From the NCBI RefSeq assembly GCF_000524195.1, contig NW_020170412.1, forward strand, positions 720,417 to 784,416: DNA of 64,000 nucleotides, written 5' to 3'. The stretch is from Echinococcus granulosus (Eukaryota > Platyhelminthes > Cestoda > Cyclophyllidea > Taeniidae). The position numbers were made by a program, and so were the translations under genes. The first letter of the stretch is position 1, and each line of letters opens with the position of its first letter. Below are positions 43,001 to 55,506 of this stretch, one piece after another. The notes beneath the pieces are model-generated. The model was not told where the DNA came from. It ran no database searches and was given only the letters and a program-made list of their open reading frames with translations.

Positions 43001-44155
43001 ACTAATGGGTACTAGGCCAGCGGTCTACCTTTGATCGGTGATGAAGTGAAGCAGATTTTCTCAGAACGGTTAAGGCCGCCTTTTGAAGGACTACCGAGGC
43101 AATGATGGTATTACATATGCAGCAACCTCATTTATGAGAGTGGCGTGCGCAAACGCATGATGAACTTCATCACCCTTGGGATGTTAAAGAAATCTCCCTC
43201 TCTCTCTTGCGCTCTCTGGAGGTAGAAGAAAGCATGGCAAAGTACATGTGCACTCTGAGGCTATTAATTCTTTAGTCCATTGACCATGCAAGCCATCTAA
43301 AATGATCTCCTCCCAAGTGTTTTCAGGGCCATAAATGCCCTGACAGCCTCAATGATCCGAGGGTTCGACTTTGAAATTTAAATGGCATTTTTGCAGTGTT
43401 CTAAAGGCTGCTATACACCGCTAGTAGCATCCCATACACCAAGCCGTCGTTCCTTTTCATTCATACTCCGTGTCGTGGTGCGATTTTTACTCCTAATTCG
43501 CATCCAAGTCAATTGTTGGTACCCGAGTAACCTGTTGGCAAAATCTCGTCCTCTAGATCAATTTTCCCTGTGTCATAATCTTCGGCGACAAGTCGAGTCA
43601 TTATTCAAGTCTTCTTTGCGGCATGGAAACAGAACTGCTGTGGCTCACAACACAAAGGTGGCGTGAACTGGACACTCTGCCACCCTGTCTGCTGGTTTCC
43701 AAGCTCCCAAGCTTTCACCTTAGATCACCTGTGTCTTTTTTGCCAAGTCGCATTCTCTCCAGTGACTTCTCCCTCATAATCATCCATTTTTGATGTGTTT
43801 TTGTAGAGAAAGGTCAACTTTCAGACATACACAAATTACCCTTGAGGTGATTACCAATGGAAAGCAACGAAACACAGTCAGAACCCACAAACGCAAACAC
43901 CAAATGGCATCTACGGGGGCAAGCTTTGGTCCTATTCACACTTGCCGATCAAGAGAGAACAGTGTATGCAAAGCTGAGAATGAAAGCACTTATAAAATAG
44001 ACTTTTCAAATCATTTGCATGTTAGATCAACAGATGTTAAGTGTTGTGGAGTAAATTAGATTTGAGAGGTCCCTAATGACCTACGAACTGATGTTTGACG
44101 AGGGATATGTTTATGAAGTTCGTACTTTTAAAACATGCGCACGTCTAACACCAGC

Positions 44156-47100
44156 TCATTTAAACAACGGTCCCCAAAATTTTGCGTCATTAATTTTGTC
44201 GGGTGCCAGCGAATCCTTCGCCCAACCTAAAATCTTACACCGGAGCAGCTTTCTACTGGAAGGTGAATTGGAACCAAACTTATTAGTTTGGACATCAGCC
44301 ATCTTCCGACTCTCACGTTTGGCGTCATTCGGCTGTGAAGGAGTTTACAAGCTAGCATTCAGTAATCCGTCCAGAGGAAGGCCTCCTTGGTAATGCGGGG
44401 CTAGGGTGTCGCCAGTGGTCCGCGTTGGCAGGTACGCTGCTGCTGCCACATGGATGTCGCCGCCCTCACCGTTGTATGGCAACAGTGCGCAAGTCGGAGA
44501 CAAGAAAAATCGAGGTGTCAGGCGGTCTTGATCTGCGGATAATTGCATTTATGCAATTTTAGGGGTAGCATGCCAACTCTACCGCTGTTTAGCTTTTGTC
44601 AGGATTGACTTCGCCTTCTTGCTCTTGGAGTCGGGCCAAACCGGTCCCTGAAGATGCACACACGCACACACACACTACACCACATAGCCTACCGTGGCAC
44701 TTCATACACTAGCATGGTGGTTGTGAATGTTTTGCTTTGTGCACAAAATCGCTTGTTGTCGGTTATCAAATAAGGGCTAAAAAGTGTTTTATGCATACGG
44801 TACTCTTTTCGGAGGAAAATCGTCCACCAAGGCCAAACATAGGCACCACCGAACTGGTTAATTTTGACCGCCGCCTGAAAACAAAAATGCGGTGACACAC
44901 GGTTCGGTGTAAGCAGTTGTCAGCGTAAACTAAGTGATGAATCAAACGATCAAACAGCTACGTATACACGATGTCAGTTGCCTCGTCCCATGTAAAGTAG
45001 GCATGCGCCACCCACTCCAACATAAACACCATCGGCGGATTAGCTTGAATCAGGACTGTTGACTTCCAGTAGGACTGTGATCAGGCACCTACCAGTCTCT
45101 TGGGCACTGTCCTACAGAAGTCATCTGGCCTTAAAGTGTCCTCTATGCTTGAGGGGGCTCGACGCCACCCCATGACCAGATATTGCATCTTCTTAATCGC
45201 CTCAGCTACTGCGGTAGGTACCACAAAACGGAGGAGTTCCCCCTTGTAAAGAAAAGCGAGTTTTTATGAGATCTCGCTGTTAGAAAAAGGCGATTGGCCA
45301 GACGTAAAACCGTCCATTTCACCTGAAGACAAACCTCTGCCCCTACTGCGGTGGTATATGCGTTGGGGTTAATGGAGATTCGCTTAATTGCCAAGTGGAT
45401 AGGTAATTTATGAATACGCAGCTCCCATGAATCATCACTGAAGGCTTCCCGGTTCAGAGGAGAGCTTACGACGTGGGGTTCTAGCATTGCTCCCCTGATT
45501 ACGATTTATGTGAAGTGAATACTACTTATAGTTTTTCAGCATCCTGCTTAAAGGGTAGAGCTTAAAATCCTCAAAATATCTTGTCAGTACTCGCATGGAA
45601 AGAGTCAAGTGGTAAGTGGTCTTAATGTATGCAAAACCACAAAATTAAGTCAGTCACAAGCACATAGCGGAGGTCATTTATAGCTGTCCGCGTTGTCGCT
45701 GCTGAGGGGGATTTGGGCAGGAGGTAAATTGTAACACTGGAAGGCAGAGGTAAGCAAATGGCTTATGACACGAATGTCACAAATGCTAGTGCCCCTCGTC
45801 TTAAAAAAGACAATCACCTAAGAAACTTGTTAATCACCGAGCTAGCCCAAAAACCTCAGGGAATTATTCTGCTGTCGTGTGGTTTCCGGTTATTACTCGA
45901 TAGGCGATTTCATGGACAACTTAAATAATGGAGCGACTTCCAAAACTGTTATTTCATTAAAATGGAAGTGTCAAACAGTTTGTCACTAAAATAGTACTTT
46001 TACATTTCTCTGTAGTTCTTGTCCCAAATTTGTACTTTCTCCACCTGTAGGTGAAAAAATCTTTTTCTCTCCAGTCGGTTACCTCCACCGAGATAACAAG
46101 TGGTGACGAAGTTTACTCACGGCTACAATTATCCATTTTCTACTGAAGCATTCTTCCACTCCAAACTATGAGTACCACACATCACTTACGTCGACAGATG
46201 TACACTTGAGGGTTGTAATAACCGCTGGGCTCCCAATTAAGCGCGCTGTAGTGCTATTCCAATCGAATTTGGTGGTGTAAAAGGTAAAAGTAGATACCTT
46301 TAAGTGTGATTTTATAATTGAGAACAGTAAAAGTGCTGTTTCGTTTTCCGTATTAAAGCCCAGGGGGGGGGGATTCGAAGGTAAAGTCGAGACGATGGAA
46401 TCTTCTCTCTCACCTCGCTTACCTAATTTAAGGTGCAATAGTTTGTTAAACGACTTGAATGATAAAATACAAAGTTATACAATTCCTGGCATTTGTTATT
46501 TCTAAGATGAAGGTGACCTGAGAACCTTGGGCTTATTAACCGCCATCCAGCAAACTGATTGGTCAGGTGGACAAGGCCCAAAGTCCGTCCTAAAAGCAAT
46601 TTTAAAATACATAAGTAATATACTCAGGATTCCATTTTGACCACCCGAGTCATCCTGATGCAGTAATAAACCGTTCCATTGTCCGTGTCCAGACGAGTCG
46701 GCAGAGGCGATGAAACTAAGCTGGTGACCTGAGTTTCAGGAAATGCCACTCAAAAATCCTCACTTCTCGTCAGGAATATGCTTCTACTCAGCACTACCTG
46801 AAGAAGTGTGTAGAAAAGTGAGATTTAAATTTAGGTCATCTGTAAATTTCCGCTTAAGACACTTTAAAGACTCCCAATTTCTTTTCCTTCAGAAGTCTCA
46901 AAAACGACTCCAAATTTTGCGTTATCAGGGCGGCCTGGCTTCCAGGCCACGCCAGTAGCCCCAGAGCTTCTCTGTAGGTTGAAAATACATAATCTGCCCC
47001 AGTATTGTGTCTTCTTTCATCTTCGGGGCTGTCTCGGGGAATTGCTGGAACAGTACCAAGACCAGAGCACTCAAATTCCTCTTGGCGATTCTATAAGACT

Positions 47101-50100
47101 TGCCATTTGATTAGTGACTTTCTCATCCACAGGGTGGATGAGGCGGCTACTAGCATGAGGAGAAATGGCTGACGTAGACAAACGCACATTCACTTACCGT
47201 CGGTTGGTTGACATTGCCTCACCCATCCTCCTGTGTGAATCATACCATGGCTCGGGAGAATGTTTGTTTTACTGCCTTCTGTCGCCTAATGCTGCCCGTG
47301 ACTCACCACGCCGATGGTGTTGATGCTGCCGTTGCTTCCACCGCGGCAATGATGATGATGATAGCGGCGGTGGCGACATCATACCCGGGATGTCAACGAC
47401 AGCCGTATGGCATAAAAAATAAGCAATTTATAAATGCAGTAAGTGTGTTAGGAATGCCTCGGTCCTCCACGTCTTCATCGACTTCTCTCCCCTCCTTCAC
47501 CCACTTCCCCACCTCGTAGACCGGGGTGACTCCTAGTGTGTGGAAAATCGGGTGTAATAAATGTGTTGGGTGGGAGAAAAAATTGACGTCAAGTTTCCGC
47601 TGCCTTCTAGTTTTGAAGTGGTTTAACAAGTATCCATCCATCATTAGGCAATCCCTGCCCTTCAGCCCTCCGAGGATTATCTAAATCCCGAATTCGTGAA
47701 ATCTTGTGAGCAATTGTTAAAATTTTCCTACCGCTTCAGTGTTGATTTAGGACAAAACCATTGCTGCCATTGGCATACCATGCAGAGTCGTGAAAATCGT
47801 CCATATTTTTGAACATCTTTAAAAGCTCAGAATCCAATGTGGAGATCCACTGATATTTTAGCGACAGCATCCCGTTTAAGAGCCAAAAGTGCCTTCTGTC
47901 CTCGTCAAGAAAGTTCCTAGTCTGCACCGCAAAGGAAAGACACTGCCAGAGGGTGAAAATACTGTCTGGCAAGAAAATCATTAAGGTATGTTTTTTATAC
48001 CCATTTACTTTGATTCAAAATGGCCAGTGACATTTTATATTTGGATAGCTAAGAAGGCCGTTCCACTCGGCATCTGAGGAGCTATTGGAGAAGCACTTCG
48101 CAAAAACAAGGGACTCCTTTTCCTCCCTTTTTAGATGGCCGAAAGCTTTCATGTCCAAGCTGATTCTAATGTTTGGTCGGTTCCCCAATTCTCCTGATTG
48201 AAAGGACATTTGCTTGGATTGTCCGTAAAACTATGCAACTTCTCTTCACTCTCCATGAAAATTAATTCTTGCCATTTCTGAAAACAATCTACTAGCTCTT
48301 CCGGTCATTTAAACAAACCTCGGTCCAGATTTACGCAGATTATAACACCTATTTTATTTCCAGTAAGTTCGTCGCATATGCGTGACGCACATACCGTTGG
48401 GAAAAAAAAGGCACGTCAGGACGTGGTGACGTATGTAGTGAAAAAACGTCCAAATTGGACCATTCCTTTCAAAAGATGTGGAAGCATCTACAGTTGGTGG
48501 ATCATAATTTTACGACTCGTTTGAATGTGTGTGCATGCGATTTTAGGTCAGAGGGCAATTATGTAGTGTTTCTTGGATGACCTCAGCATTCTATCTGATA
48601 GAGATTGGAACACAAGTCTACTGAAAGAGAAAGCTAATTCCCACTTACCTGCAAATAGCATTTCTTTCAGAGTGCATTGTAGCTCTCCAACAGTTAAAGG
48701 ATAAGGCAGGTATGGTGGGTTGGCTGCTGAAGACATAAGCTTTTGTTGACACCAGTAACCTCTACTTTGGACAAATCGGATAAGTTTTTCCAAACTCAAG
48801 AACAAGGTGGCACTGATTTTATTGTAGAAGGTAAAGCAAACTCCTCCGATGACACCCTCTTCTATCAAATGTTTGATTCCCGTGTTTTCCTTTGACCAAA
48901 AAAGTGTTCCCGTTTACCATATTCTGTCAAGATAGTTGAATTCGTCCACAAATCTCACGAAAGTGATAAATCGCCGAATAGTGTCAAAATTCCCTCTACA
49001 AAGCCCGAAACTTAGTGAGGAGACCTATTGCCATACATTCTAGACAGTCGTCAGACCCTGAAAAATCATTAAGGGAGTTATTCAGGAGGCGTAAAGTGGG
49101 TGTGAGGGCTTCACCACGACCCTACCTCGTCTTACACAGCTGGCACGATGCAGGATTGGAAAACGGAGCACCTTCTTCAACCCATTCGCTCCAGCACCTT
49201 GTTTCCAGCGCAGCTGATGCGAGCTCATTGAAATGCTGCAGTTCCAGTATCGTCGAGAGATTTACCTTGGCAAATAGATCCACAATACTAACAACTCTCT
49301 AATGTCTACCATTCACGATTTGATTGACGACACCAAATGACTATCACTAGGACATGTACTTGGTCCTTTGGAGGTAACAATTTTTACCTGACGGTGTTAT
49401 AGCTGGGTGGTTGGAGTGGTGCCCTGGTATGGACATGCGGGGGCGGTTCAGTAGCAATGCAGGTTGTGCGGACTTCATTCAGAAGTTTTAATCCACGAAT
49501 TGGTCTTTGTTTTCACAGTGGATGATGTGGAGCTGTCAAGTTCAATAACTGCCTCCGCGTTTTCAACTGGAATTCGTGGTGCGAATGGCCTTGTGATAAG
49601 GAATTATAAAGTTTGAAATTTCATGAGGTTTTCGAGCGTTTTAATACTTTTTCTCACTGTAGTTTTCGCGCTTTATCACTCCACTGTGAAACTAGTTGTC
49701 CATGTTTTGCTTTTTCCTTGTTTCAACGCGTCACGTGCGTAAGGCGTGCAGGCTCATATAAAAAATCCAACGCGTCACATATATGTGACTGGGAGTGTTC
49801 CCATTGCTTCACAGAAAGCTCCAGGTTTCGGGACCTATCTCTTTTTATTAATGATTGTCATGAAATACTTGTAAACACGTGAGACTTTAATAAAGTGCAG
49901 ACATTTTCGTCGAGTGTTTGCGATTGCGGCCTGATGATGCTGTCCTTAGATTTGCCCTAGGCATCATCATCCTTTTCCGAGGTCAAGTGGAGGAGCTCCT
50001 TACTTGTAAACTCCTCGAAGATTCAAAATCCGCTGCTTTGGATCCACCTACTTCGGTAAAGGCTTACTAAAGGTGGAATGCTTTTATAACCTTTCAAGGC

Positions 50101-51216
50101 GCCATAAATAGCCCTAAAGTCATTCATGTGCGATTCCTTGCCGTGAATTCCCCAAGGGGAAATGGACGGAATCACAGCTCTAAAAATAATTCCAACCTAC
50201 TGGAAGGTGAAAAATGTAGGAGACCCCGAAAATTTGTAACAGATACAAATTGTGCCTCACCTTCTGAAGGTTGCTTACCATCGCTAGGCAAAAGAATTGG
50301 ATGTACTGGCCAATGCGATCGAGTGGGTGGATGAGGCTGGAGAAGAAATGGCTTTTCATCAACAAAATTTTGTGAAAAACAGAATTTCACCCTCCCTCCT
50401 AGCCTTTGGCTTAACCCGCTACTAGTCTTACCTACTTCAAAGCATTACCGTCAAAGGTCTGTCTCAGAAGGGTCACCACATTGCATGAGAACTCTTTGGA
50501 GCGCGACCCTCATTCCCCTGTCTAATTTTATTGCTAAAAAAGTAGCCTAACCAGCAGAATGATGCATGTTGCTTTTGTTTATTTCTAAGAAATGGGGTTT
50601 TCTGTGTGAAAAAAGGTGAAATTTTGTTTATTTTACTTTTGCGGTAGGAGATGAATTTGATGCTGCATTCATGAAGCCATGCGAGATGTTCAGGATCAAA
50701 TCTCTGAATACATTTCCATCGATGGCAGGCGGAACTTCAGAAGACACAAAGTCAGCACACTCGTCAAGCTCTAAGAATGCATTAACTCATCCAAATCCGT
50801 CAAGTTGAAACAGTTCACAGACTGTTTGTTGGATCTGAAACAAGCAACTGACGTCAAAAGAGGATCTTGGTGAAGGAAACCTGTAATTGTCGTTAAATTT
50901 GGCATAGAAATTGACTTGGACTGCTAAAGATGACTGACGAGCTTATTATCAATTCCGCTGATTCAACACTACATCTTCGCAGTGCAAGGACTCCTCCACT
51001 AGATTATTATGAAATCGGAGGTGTTTTCGGACTCAAAAATGGTAGTTGGGCTGAAGGCTTTCCGACGCCGAGGCCTTACGCGGCAGCGAAGAAGTGGTGA
51101 AAAGGCCTCGGGATAGCAAAAACAGTGCCGCCTGTACCACGATCTTGTAGTCAAGCGTTTCGAAGCCGCGTAGTCTTTGGTGAGACCTCGTACCGACTAC
51201 TTGATAACCTGGGCAC
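44156..51216 (-). CDS. Unrecognised large multi-exon gene with a well-defined 3' half
   Basis: I do not recognise the family. The 3' half is read on the minus strand as exons 46190-46253, 46004-46044, [gap], 45323-45494, 45108-45242, 44962-45074, 44799-44874, 44583-44647, 44470-44532 and 44156-44255 (stop TGA). From 45494 to the stop all phases close. Clear peptide stretches are AIKRISINPNAYTTAVGAEV, GELLRFVVPTAVAEAIKK, VFMLEWVAHAYFTWDEATDI, DTSIFLVSDLRTVAIQR and a C-terminus ending NDAKFWGPLFK. Further upstream are exons 51080-51216, 50279-50336, about 49126-49312, about 48645-48892, 48032-48193 and about 47751-47965, with Leu-rich helical content (for example YKIVVQAALFLLSRGLFTT) and one CxxC (CQLCK). 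Exons 48645-48892 and 48032-48193 join in phase 1. One intron (45075-45107) would be 33 bp with a weak donor. I infer a mostly helical cytosolic protein; no catalytic motif is visible. The upstream exons could belong to a second gene. Confidence 0.6.
46925..47045 (+). repeat. Interspersed repeat family 1, partial copy
   Basis: Contains GGCCACGCCAGTAGCC, CTTCTCTGTAGGTTGAAAATA and AGTATTGTGTCTTCTTTC in the order of copy A; the 5' half is missing or unrecognisable. It lies in an intron or upstream region of the 44-51 kb gene. Confidence 0.7.
48370..48387. repeat. Palindromic 18-mer, copy 3 (CGTCGCATATGCGTGACG)
   Basis: Variant with GC changes kept symmetrical inside the arms (CGTCGCAT/ATGCGTGACG). 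It lies in an intron of the 44-51 kb minus-strand gene. Confidence 0.7.
49773..49790. repeat. Palindromic 18-mer, copy 4 (CGTCACATATATGTGACT)
   Basis: Arms CGTCACAT and ATGTGACT around a TATA centre. A related CGCGTCACGTGCG lies about 45 bp upstream. Confidence 0.75.
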
Positions 51217-51957
51217 CTGTAATGCCTGTTCAGTTTATTCTCCTTCTCCCCCTTTGATGGATAAGCAGAAGTCTTTGACAAGTTGGCGTGGCACGTGGCT
51301 ACTTAAGGTAACCAACCAACACAAGTGAATGCATATTTTTAAACAACTATCCCATAACACGCCTGAGAAGTGCCAAGTTTAGCCGTCCAACTCTGCAATC
51401 ACTCAACCAGCTTGCAACCTTTTGGCTGGTATACTGCTCCTCTCCCAATAAACGGCAATGGAAATGCCCTCATTGGGCTTGTGGGATGAAATGCCTTAAA
51501 GAGATCACAATCAGGTGCGATAGTGGAGGTCACCCCGTGCGCCACCATGCACCCACTACCAGTACGGATCATTTCTGGTCACATGGGTAGAGGGATAGTA
51601 AAAACGAATGTGAAAGCGCAGCAGAGTGAAATATGATCCAGCTACATATAGGGTTTCGTAGGCCTTCTGTACTTCCATCCCATCATCCTAACCTCTCAAT
51701 TCTTCTGTCTGCCTGGATAAGTGAAATTTCCGCAAATTTCTGCCCCACCTCTAAGTGTTTTAGCAAATCGACCTCCTGACTCTCAGGTTTTTGTAGGAAA
51801 ATGTACAAAAGTAAGCTTTCCTCTCTTTGAGGGCAGCAGAACAGATAGGCTTATTAAACGTTTGAAGGTGGGCTAGGCAGAGCTCTATGCTGTGGTCGTT
51901 GGTTGTTACTTCCTTGTATTAACATGCGGAGGCGAGTTACCAAATCAATGTTTACAG

Positions 51958-52070
51958 CTGTACAGTCATCTTTTTTATTTATGCAAACAATTATTCCAGG
52001 AATTCCACTCCAACTTGGGTTCGTCCCACATTCCAGCGCTCTGTTTACACAGGAACGCTATGCGAACCGT
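51958..52070 (+). CDS. Candidate internal exon, plus strand
   Basis: The exon follows tttacag/ and ends at a consensus donor (CGT/gtaagt). It is 113 nt, entering in phase 1 and leaving in phase 0. It encodes 37 residues with a hydrophobic stretch and then LQLGFVPHSSALFTQERYAN. The downstream intron would hold the GAG microsatellite and its assembly gap. It could belong to the same gene as the plus-strand exon at 53755, but phases (0 then 1) require a missing exon. Unrecognised. Confidence 0.4.
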
Positions 52071-52176
52071 GTAAGTACACAAGTCGCGACAGCGATTAAT
52101 CAGTGCAGCACCGAAGTAATAGAGGTGTGAAATTTAGCACCAAAATATCAGCGAATTATCTCCCACTGTCAGAATG

Positions 52177-52418
52177 GGAGGAGGAGGAGGAGGAGGAGGA
52201 GGAGGAGGAGGAGGAGGAGGAGGAGGAGGAGGAGGAGGAGGAGGAGGAGGAGGAGGAGGAGGAGGAGGAGGAGGAGGAGGAGGAGGAGGAGGAGGAGGAG
52301 GAGGANNNNNNNNNNNNNNNNNNNNNNNNNNNNNNNNNNNNNNNNNNNNNNNNNNNNNNNNNNNNNNNNNNNNNNNNNNNNNNNNNNNNNNNNNNNNNNN
52401 NNNNNGAGGAGGAGGAGG
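52177..52418 (+). repeat. GAG/GGA trinucleotide microsatellite interrupted by a 100-N gap
   Basis: A pure GGA repeat runs 52177-52305 (43 units), then a 100-N gap at 52306-52405, then four more units to about 52418. The tract is purine on one strand only. It gives spurious poly-Glu, poly-Gly, poly-Ser and poly-Pro frames. True repeat length is unknown because the assembler broke inside it. Confidence 0.97.
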
Positions 52419-52697
52419 CGAAATTACGATGGGAAACACATACACACACACACGTACAAGTCTGGAAGATTAATGGTAATCATTTAATTCTCCTCTTTCG
52501 CCCCTTCCTCCCTGCCGCCTGACTTCCAAGTGCCCGGGTGCGCAATTGAGGAGGTGTGTGGTGGCTATCATCGTGCACATGTACCAGTAGGAGACCTTAG
52601 GTTAATGCTGTGTCCTTGACCCAGCTACACTTTTTGCCCTCTCCTCCATTCCCTCGCAGCATTCACAGCTTCAGCTGTTTACTTGCCCTCTTATTCA

Positions 52698-52833
52698 TCA
52701 TTGAGATAAGACTCCTTCTGAAGAGGCATTCATGAAGGGCTTGATGAGGACATGGGGGTAGTCTTCATACATCTGTGGAGTTAAGTTACTCCTTGCACGA
52801 TTGAGGCAAAGAAGTCTTGAAGAAATCCCATTT
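52698..52833 (-). CDS. Candidate terminal exon, minus strand, unrecognised
   Basis: After an acceptor (cctatag/) at 52834 the minus strand is open for 44 codons in phase 2 and ends at TGA 52698-52700. The peptide is protein-like: RLLCLNRARSNLTPQMYED, then HVLIKPFMNASSEGVLSQ. The other two minus frames close quickly. It may belong with the minus-strand exons at 55041-55179 and 55447-55506, but phases between them were not shown to close. It lies between two plus-strand candidate exons (51958-52070 and 53755-53957), so the genes would be nested if all are real. Confidence 0.4.
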
Positions 52834-53754
52834 CTATAGGCGGAGAGAAGAGAAGAGGGATTTGGAGAGTAGGTTGGAGATACGGAAGGCCCAAGAAATT
52901 CTATATGCAGCTGGATCAAATATCACCCTACTGCGCATTCACATGCCCCTTCGCTATCCATGCATCCATGTGACCAGAAATGATCAGTACAAGTAGTGGG
53001 TCAACAAGGATGGTCGAGATGACCTCCAATATGGCATCATCAAGTCATTCCCACCTGCATGGCCATGGAAGCCGATTCTACTCAGTATTTCGGTTGACTG
53101 TCCAGAACTGCTACGGGTCATGCTAAGGGAAGGAGACGGAGAAGGAGGCGAAGGAGCAGGCGATGACAGATGTCCAAATCATATGCTTGAATCAATCTCT
53201 ATATTCATACCACCTACAATCCACCAATCCGCCATCTATCCAACAGATCTCTGATGAATGCAAGTAGCAGACTGGTGCATCTTATCATGCCTGCAGAGGG
53301 CCACAGGACACGAGTGGTGCAGACCTTATGACAGGGGTAAAACATTTGTTAGACAACCGGTGACCCAGTGACAGCGTGTAGTCGCGCTGTCCACCGGTCG
53401 GTACTGTGTCTTGTTGACGAGTATGGGTGACTTCCAAAGTGCTGCCGCTTTCGTACTATTTGCGAAATGGGATCCTATGACTGACCACAGAGAGATGCAG
53501 TCTTGTTAGGTCTAACACCTTCGGTCTCGTTTATTGCTCTTTTTTTTGCTGCTCAGGTACCCCAAAGCTCAGGAAATCGAGAATTCACCTTTCACTCATC
53601 ACGTTAATTGAAATGAGTACTTAGTTAGGGATTCGCTTTCTCCCTTAAACGCCATTCTGATCGTGTAATCATCAGAATTTTAAAGCCTTTAGAATTTATC
53701 CTCACAAAATAGCTGTATGTGACACCTTTGGTCCTTTCCTGTTTCGAACCACAG

Positions 53755-53957
53755 AAGTCTACCGATCAACACGATGGAATAGAAGTCAACAGCTACTGGA
53801 ATGGCATTTCTGGACCAGGAAGAATGTCACCTCTTGCAAAGAAGCGGAGCAGAAACTCTCCCAACTAGTCAGGGAGGCGACTAACTTTTACTTTGGGTGG
53901 CTGGGGAGTTACGCTGTCCCGATGGAAAACCGCTTTCGTACACCTCCAACCCAATGA
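53755..53957 (+). CDS. Candidate terminal exon, plus strand
   Basis: The acceptor is cgaaccacag/ after a pyrimidine-rich tract. The frame enters in phase 1, is open for 66 codons and stops at TGA 53955-53957. The peptide is rich in Trp, Arg and Gln (EVYRSTRWNRSQQLLEWHFW, then EAEQKLSQLVREATNFYFGW), which is unlikely for random sequence. No motif identifies the family. It has only one late ATG, so it escapes ATG-based ORF finding. Confidence 0.45.
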
Positions 53958-54473
53958 GGAAGCCCAAATTTGCCTCAGATAATTAAGTTGTGGATTGGCG
54001 GTGCAAAATACAAATCTGTCCAGACCTCAGTCTTCACTTCGTTTCTAGGGCATCTGTCTACAATGAGAACAAACTGGTAGTTTAGTTACATCATCGGTGG
54101 TTTGGTTAGGCACTGCCTCATAGAATTCTGTGTCATTGTTAGTCACACTCATTTTATTGCCTTTGGCTACCTTTCAATTTTATGGGCTTGATGGGATCCA
54201 TATACCATGCCTAGGCATGCAATTACTCTTTAAAAGCTTCTTCCTTCCCAATTCCTACATGGTAGCCTCGCGGTCATAAAATAAAATACACACTCTTCCT
54301 CGTAAGAGGCGAGAACCGGAAGTGGGACTCTACAAGAGGCATGTCAAATTACCATCAGGGAATCAAATTTAATGGAAACTCGGATCAGCCTTTCTACTAT
54401 CCGTGAGTGGTGCTGCTAAACTTCTTATAGAGAATTTGAAGTCAACAGATGTCACAAACATATTCCCCGTCGG

Positions 54474-54491
54474 CGTCACATATATGTGACA
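54474..54491. repeat. Palindromic 18-mer, copy 5 (CGTCACATATATGTGACA)
   Basis: Identical to copy 4 over 17 bases although the flanks differ, so the core rather than a long element is conserved. Confidence 0.75.
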
Positions 54492-55040
54492 TGATTCCTT
54501 TTAAAATTTATGTCAACCGGTTGCACCTAGTCGTAGTAGGAGTAAGTTTAGTACAACCATTGCAAGAATGGTCACATTTTTCTTTGGTTTTTGAGGAGAA
54601 CAAATTCGTATAAAGCATCTTTTTTGCGTTTCACGGGTCACTTTCCCTTAAAGACTTCGGCAGCGAATGCATTCAGAAGGCAGTGTGTTTAGGTGGGAAG
54701 AAATATTGAAAGGGTGGTTTAGCTCCTCCACCTTTTCTCCTTCATTCCCCTTAACCAGTTGGTCTAGCTTTTGGTTATGGCTAGGATGTGCTAAATGTCA
54801 ACCAGGTCCATTGTGGAACAAGAAGAAGAGGCGGCCGGGGTGGGGGGGGGGATGGGGAGCGTGGAAATAAACACTATCAACCAGAATAGGCCGCATCACA
54901 TGCTACCGCCATCACAAGTGCCGGCACGGCAGCAGCTACTTTGATGTAACCCCAGGGCGATCTCTGTGTATTCATGACCCATCTATTTTCCAGATCAGTA
55001 ACGCTTTAGAGGGCAGAGGGTTAAAAAAAGTCATTTTTAC

Positions 55041-55506
55041 ACTCCTAAAGTGAATAAAGTTGGGTCGGCTCCTTATCATTTGAAGCGCTAGTGCGGTGGG
55101 TACAAAACCGTAAAATTTAGAGTTAGTTGATATCACTCCGGTGGAGACGCGGGATGGGGGGGTAGCACTGAGAACCGCCCTGTCCATTTACAACAGGGCC
55201 AACCTGTGCCTCTTAAAATAGCAACCATTAAAGGCCTCCTATTTGTGCACCCAGTAAGTAATAAAAAGGCACTAATTTGCACTCCCATAAACTCATTTTC
55301 CCAAACATTTTTTCTCTGCCTCTTGAGAATTGGCTTGATTGTGAATTACTGACTTCTCGACGGTTAATCAACCTGCTCAGCCGCCAATCGCCACTTTTCC
55401 GCGGTCTTTTTTTACCCTCGTAAATGTGGGGATTGTTGTTTCCTACCTTCCTGATGACTTCCTTAATGCTTGCCTCCCAATCTGCACCACTTTCATATTT
55501 TAGCAT
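55041..55506 (-). CDS. Two candidate 5' exons of an unrecognised minus-strand gene
   Basis: Exon 55447-55506 starts at an ATG (55506) and runs 20 codons to a good donor (AAG/gtagga). The peptide begins MLKYESGADWEASIKE, as if a first coding exon. Exon 55041-55179 follows an acceptor (ggacag/) in phase 2, is open for 46 codons and ends at AGGAGT/gtaaaa; it includes VLSATPPSRVSTGVISTNS and LALQMIRSRPNFIHF. The first exon leaves phase 0 and the second enters in phase 2, so at least one exon between them is missing. No family recognised. Confidence 0.35.

Larger units (their letters stand above)
34565..44155. other. Long region without a supportable gene
   Basis: Holds repeat family 1 (35120-35313 and 39985-40092), the stem-loop duplication at 37.3-37.7 kb and a palindrome at 38718. 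A Cys-rich minus-strand frame of 105 codons (35972-36289) and a plus-strand frame at 43382-43666 are open but carry no family signature and no clear splice sites. Confidence 0.5.

Noticed and set aside
44076..44393. 105-codon plus-strand frame
   Set aside because: Antisense to the phase-consistent terminal exon 44156-44255 of the minus-strand gene.
52103..52522. Poly-Glu, poly-Gly, poly-Ser and poly-Pro open frames
   Set aside because: All are translations of the GAG microsatellite and run through the N gap.
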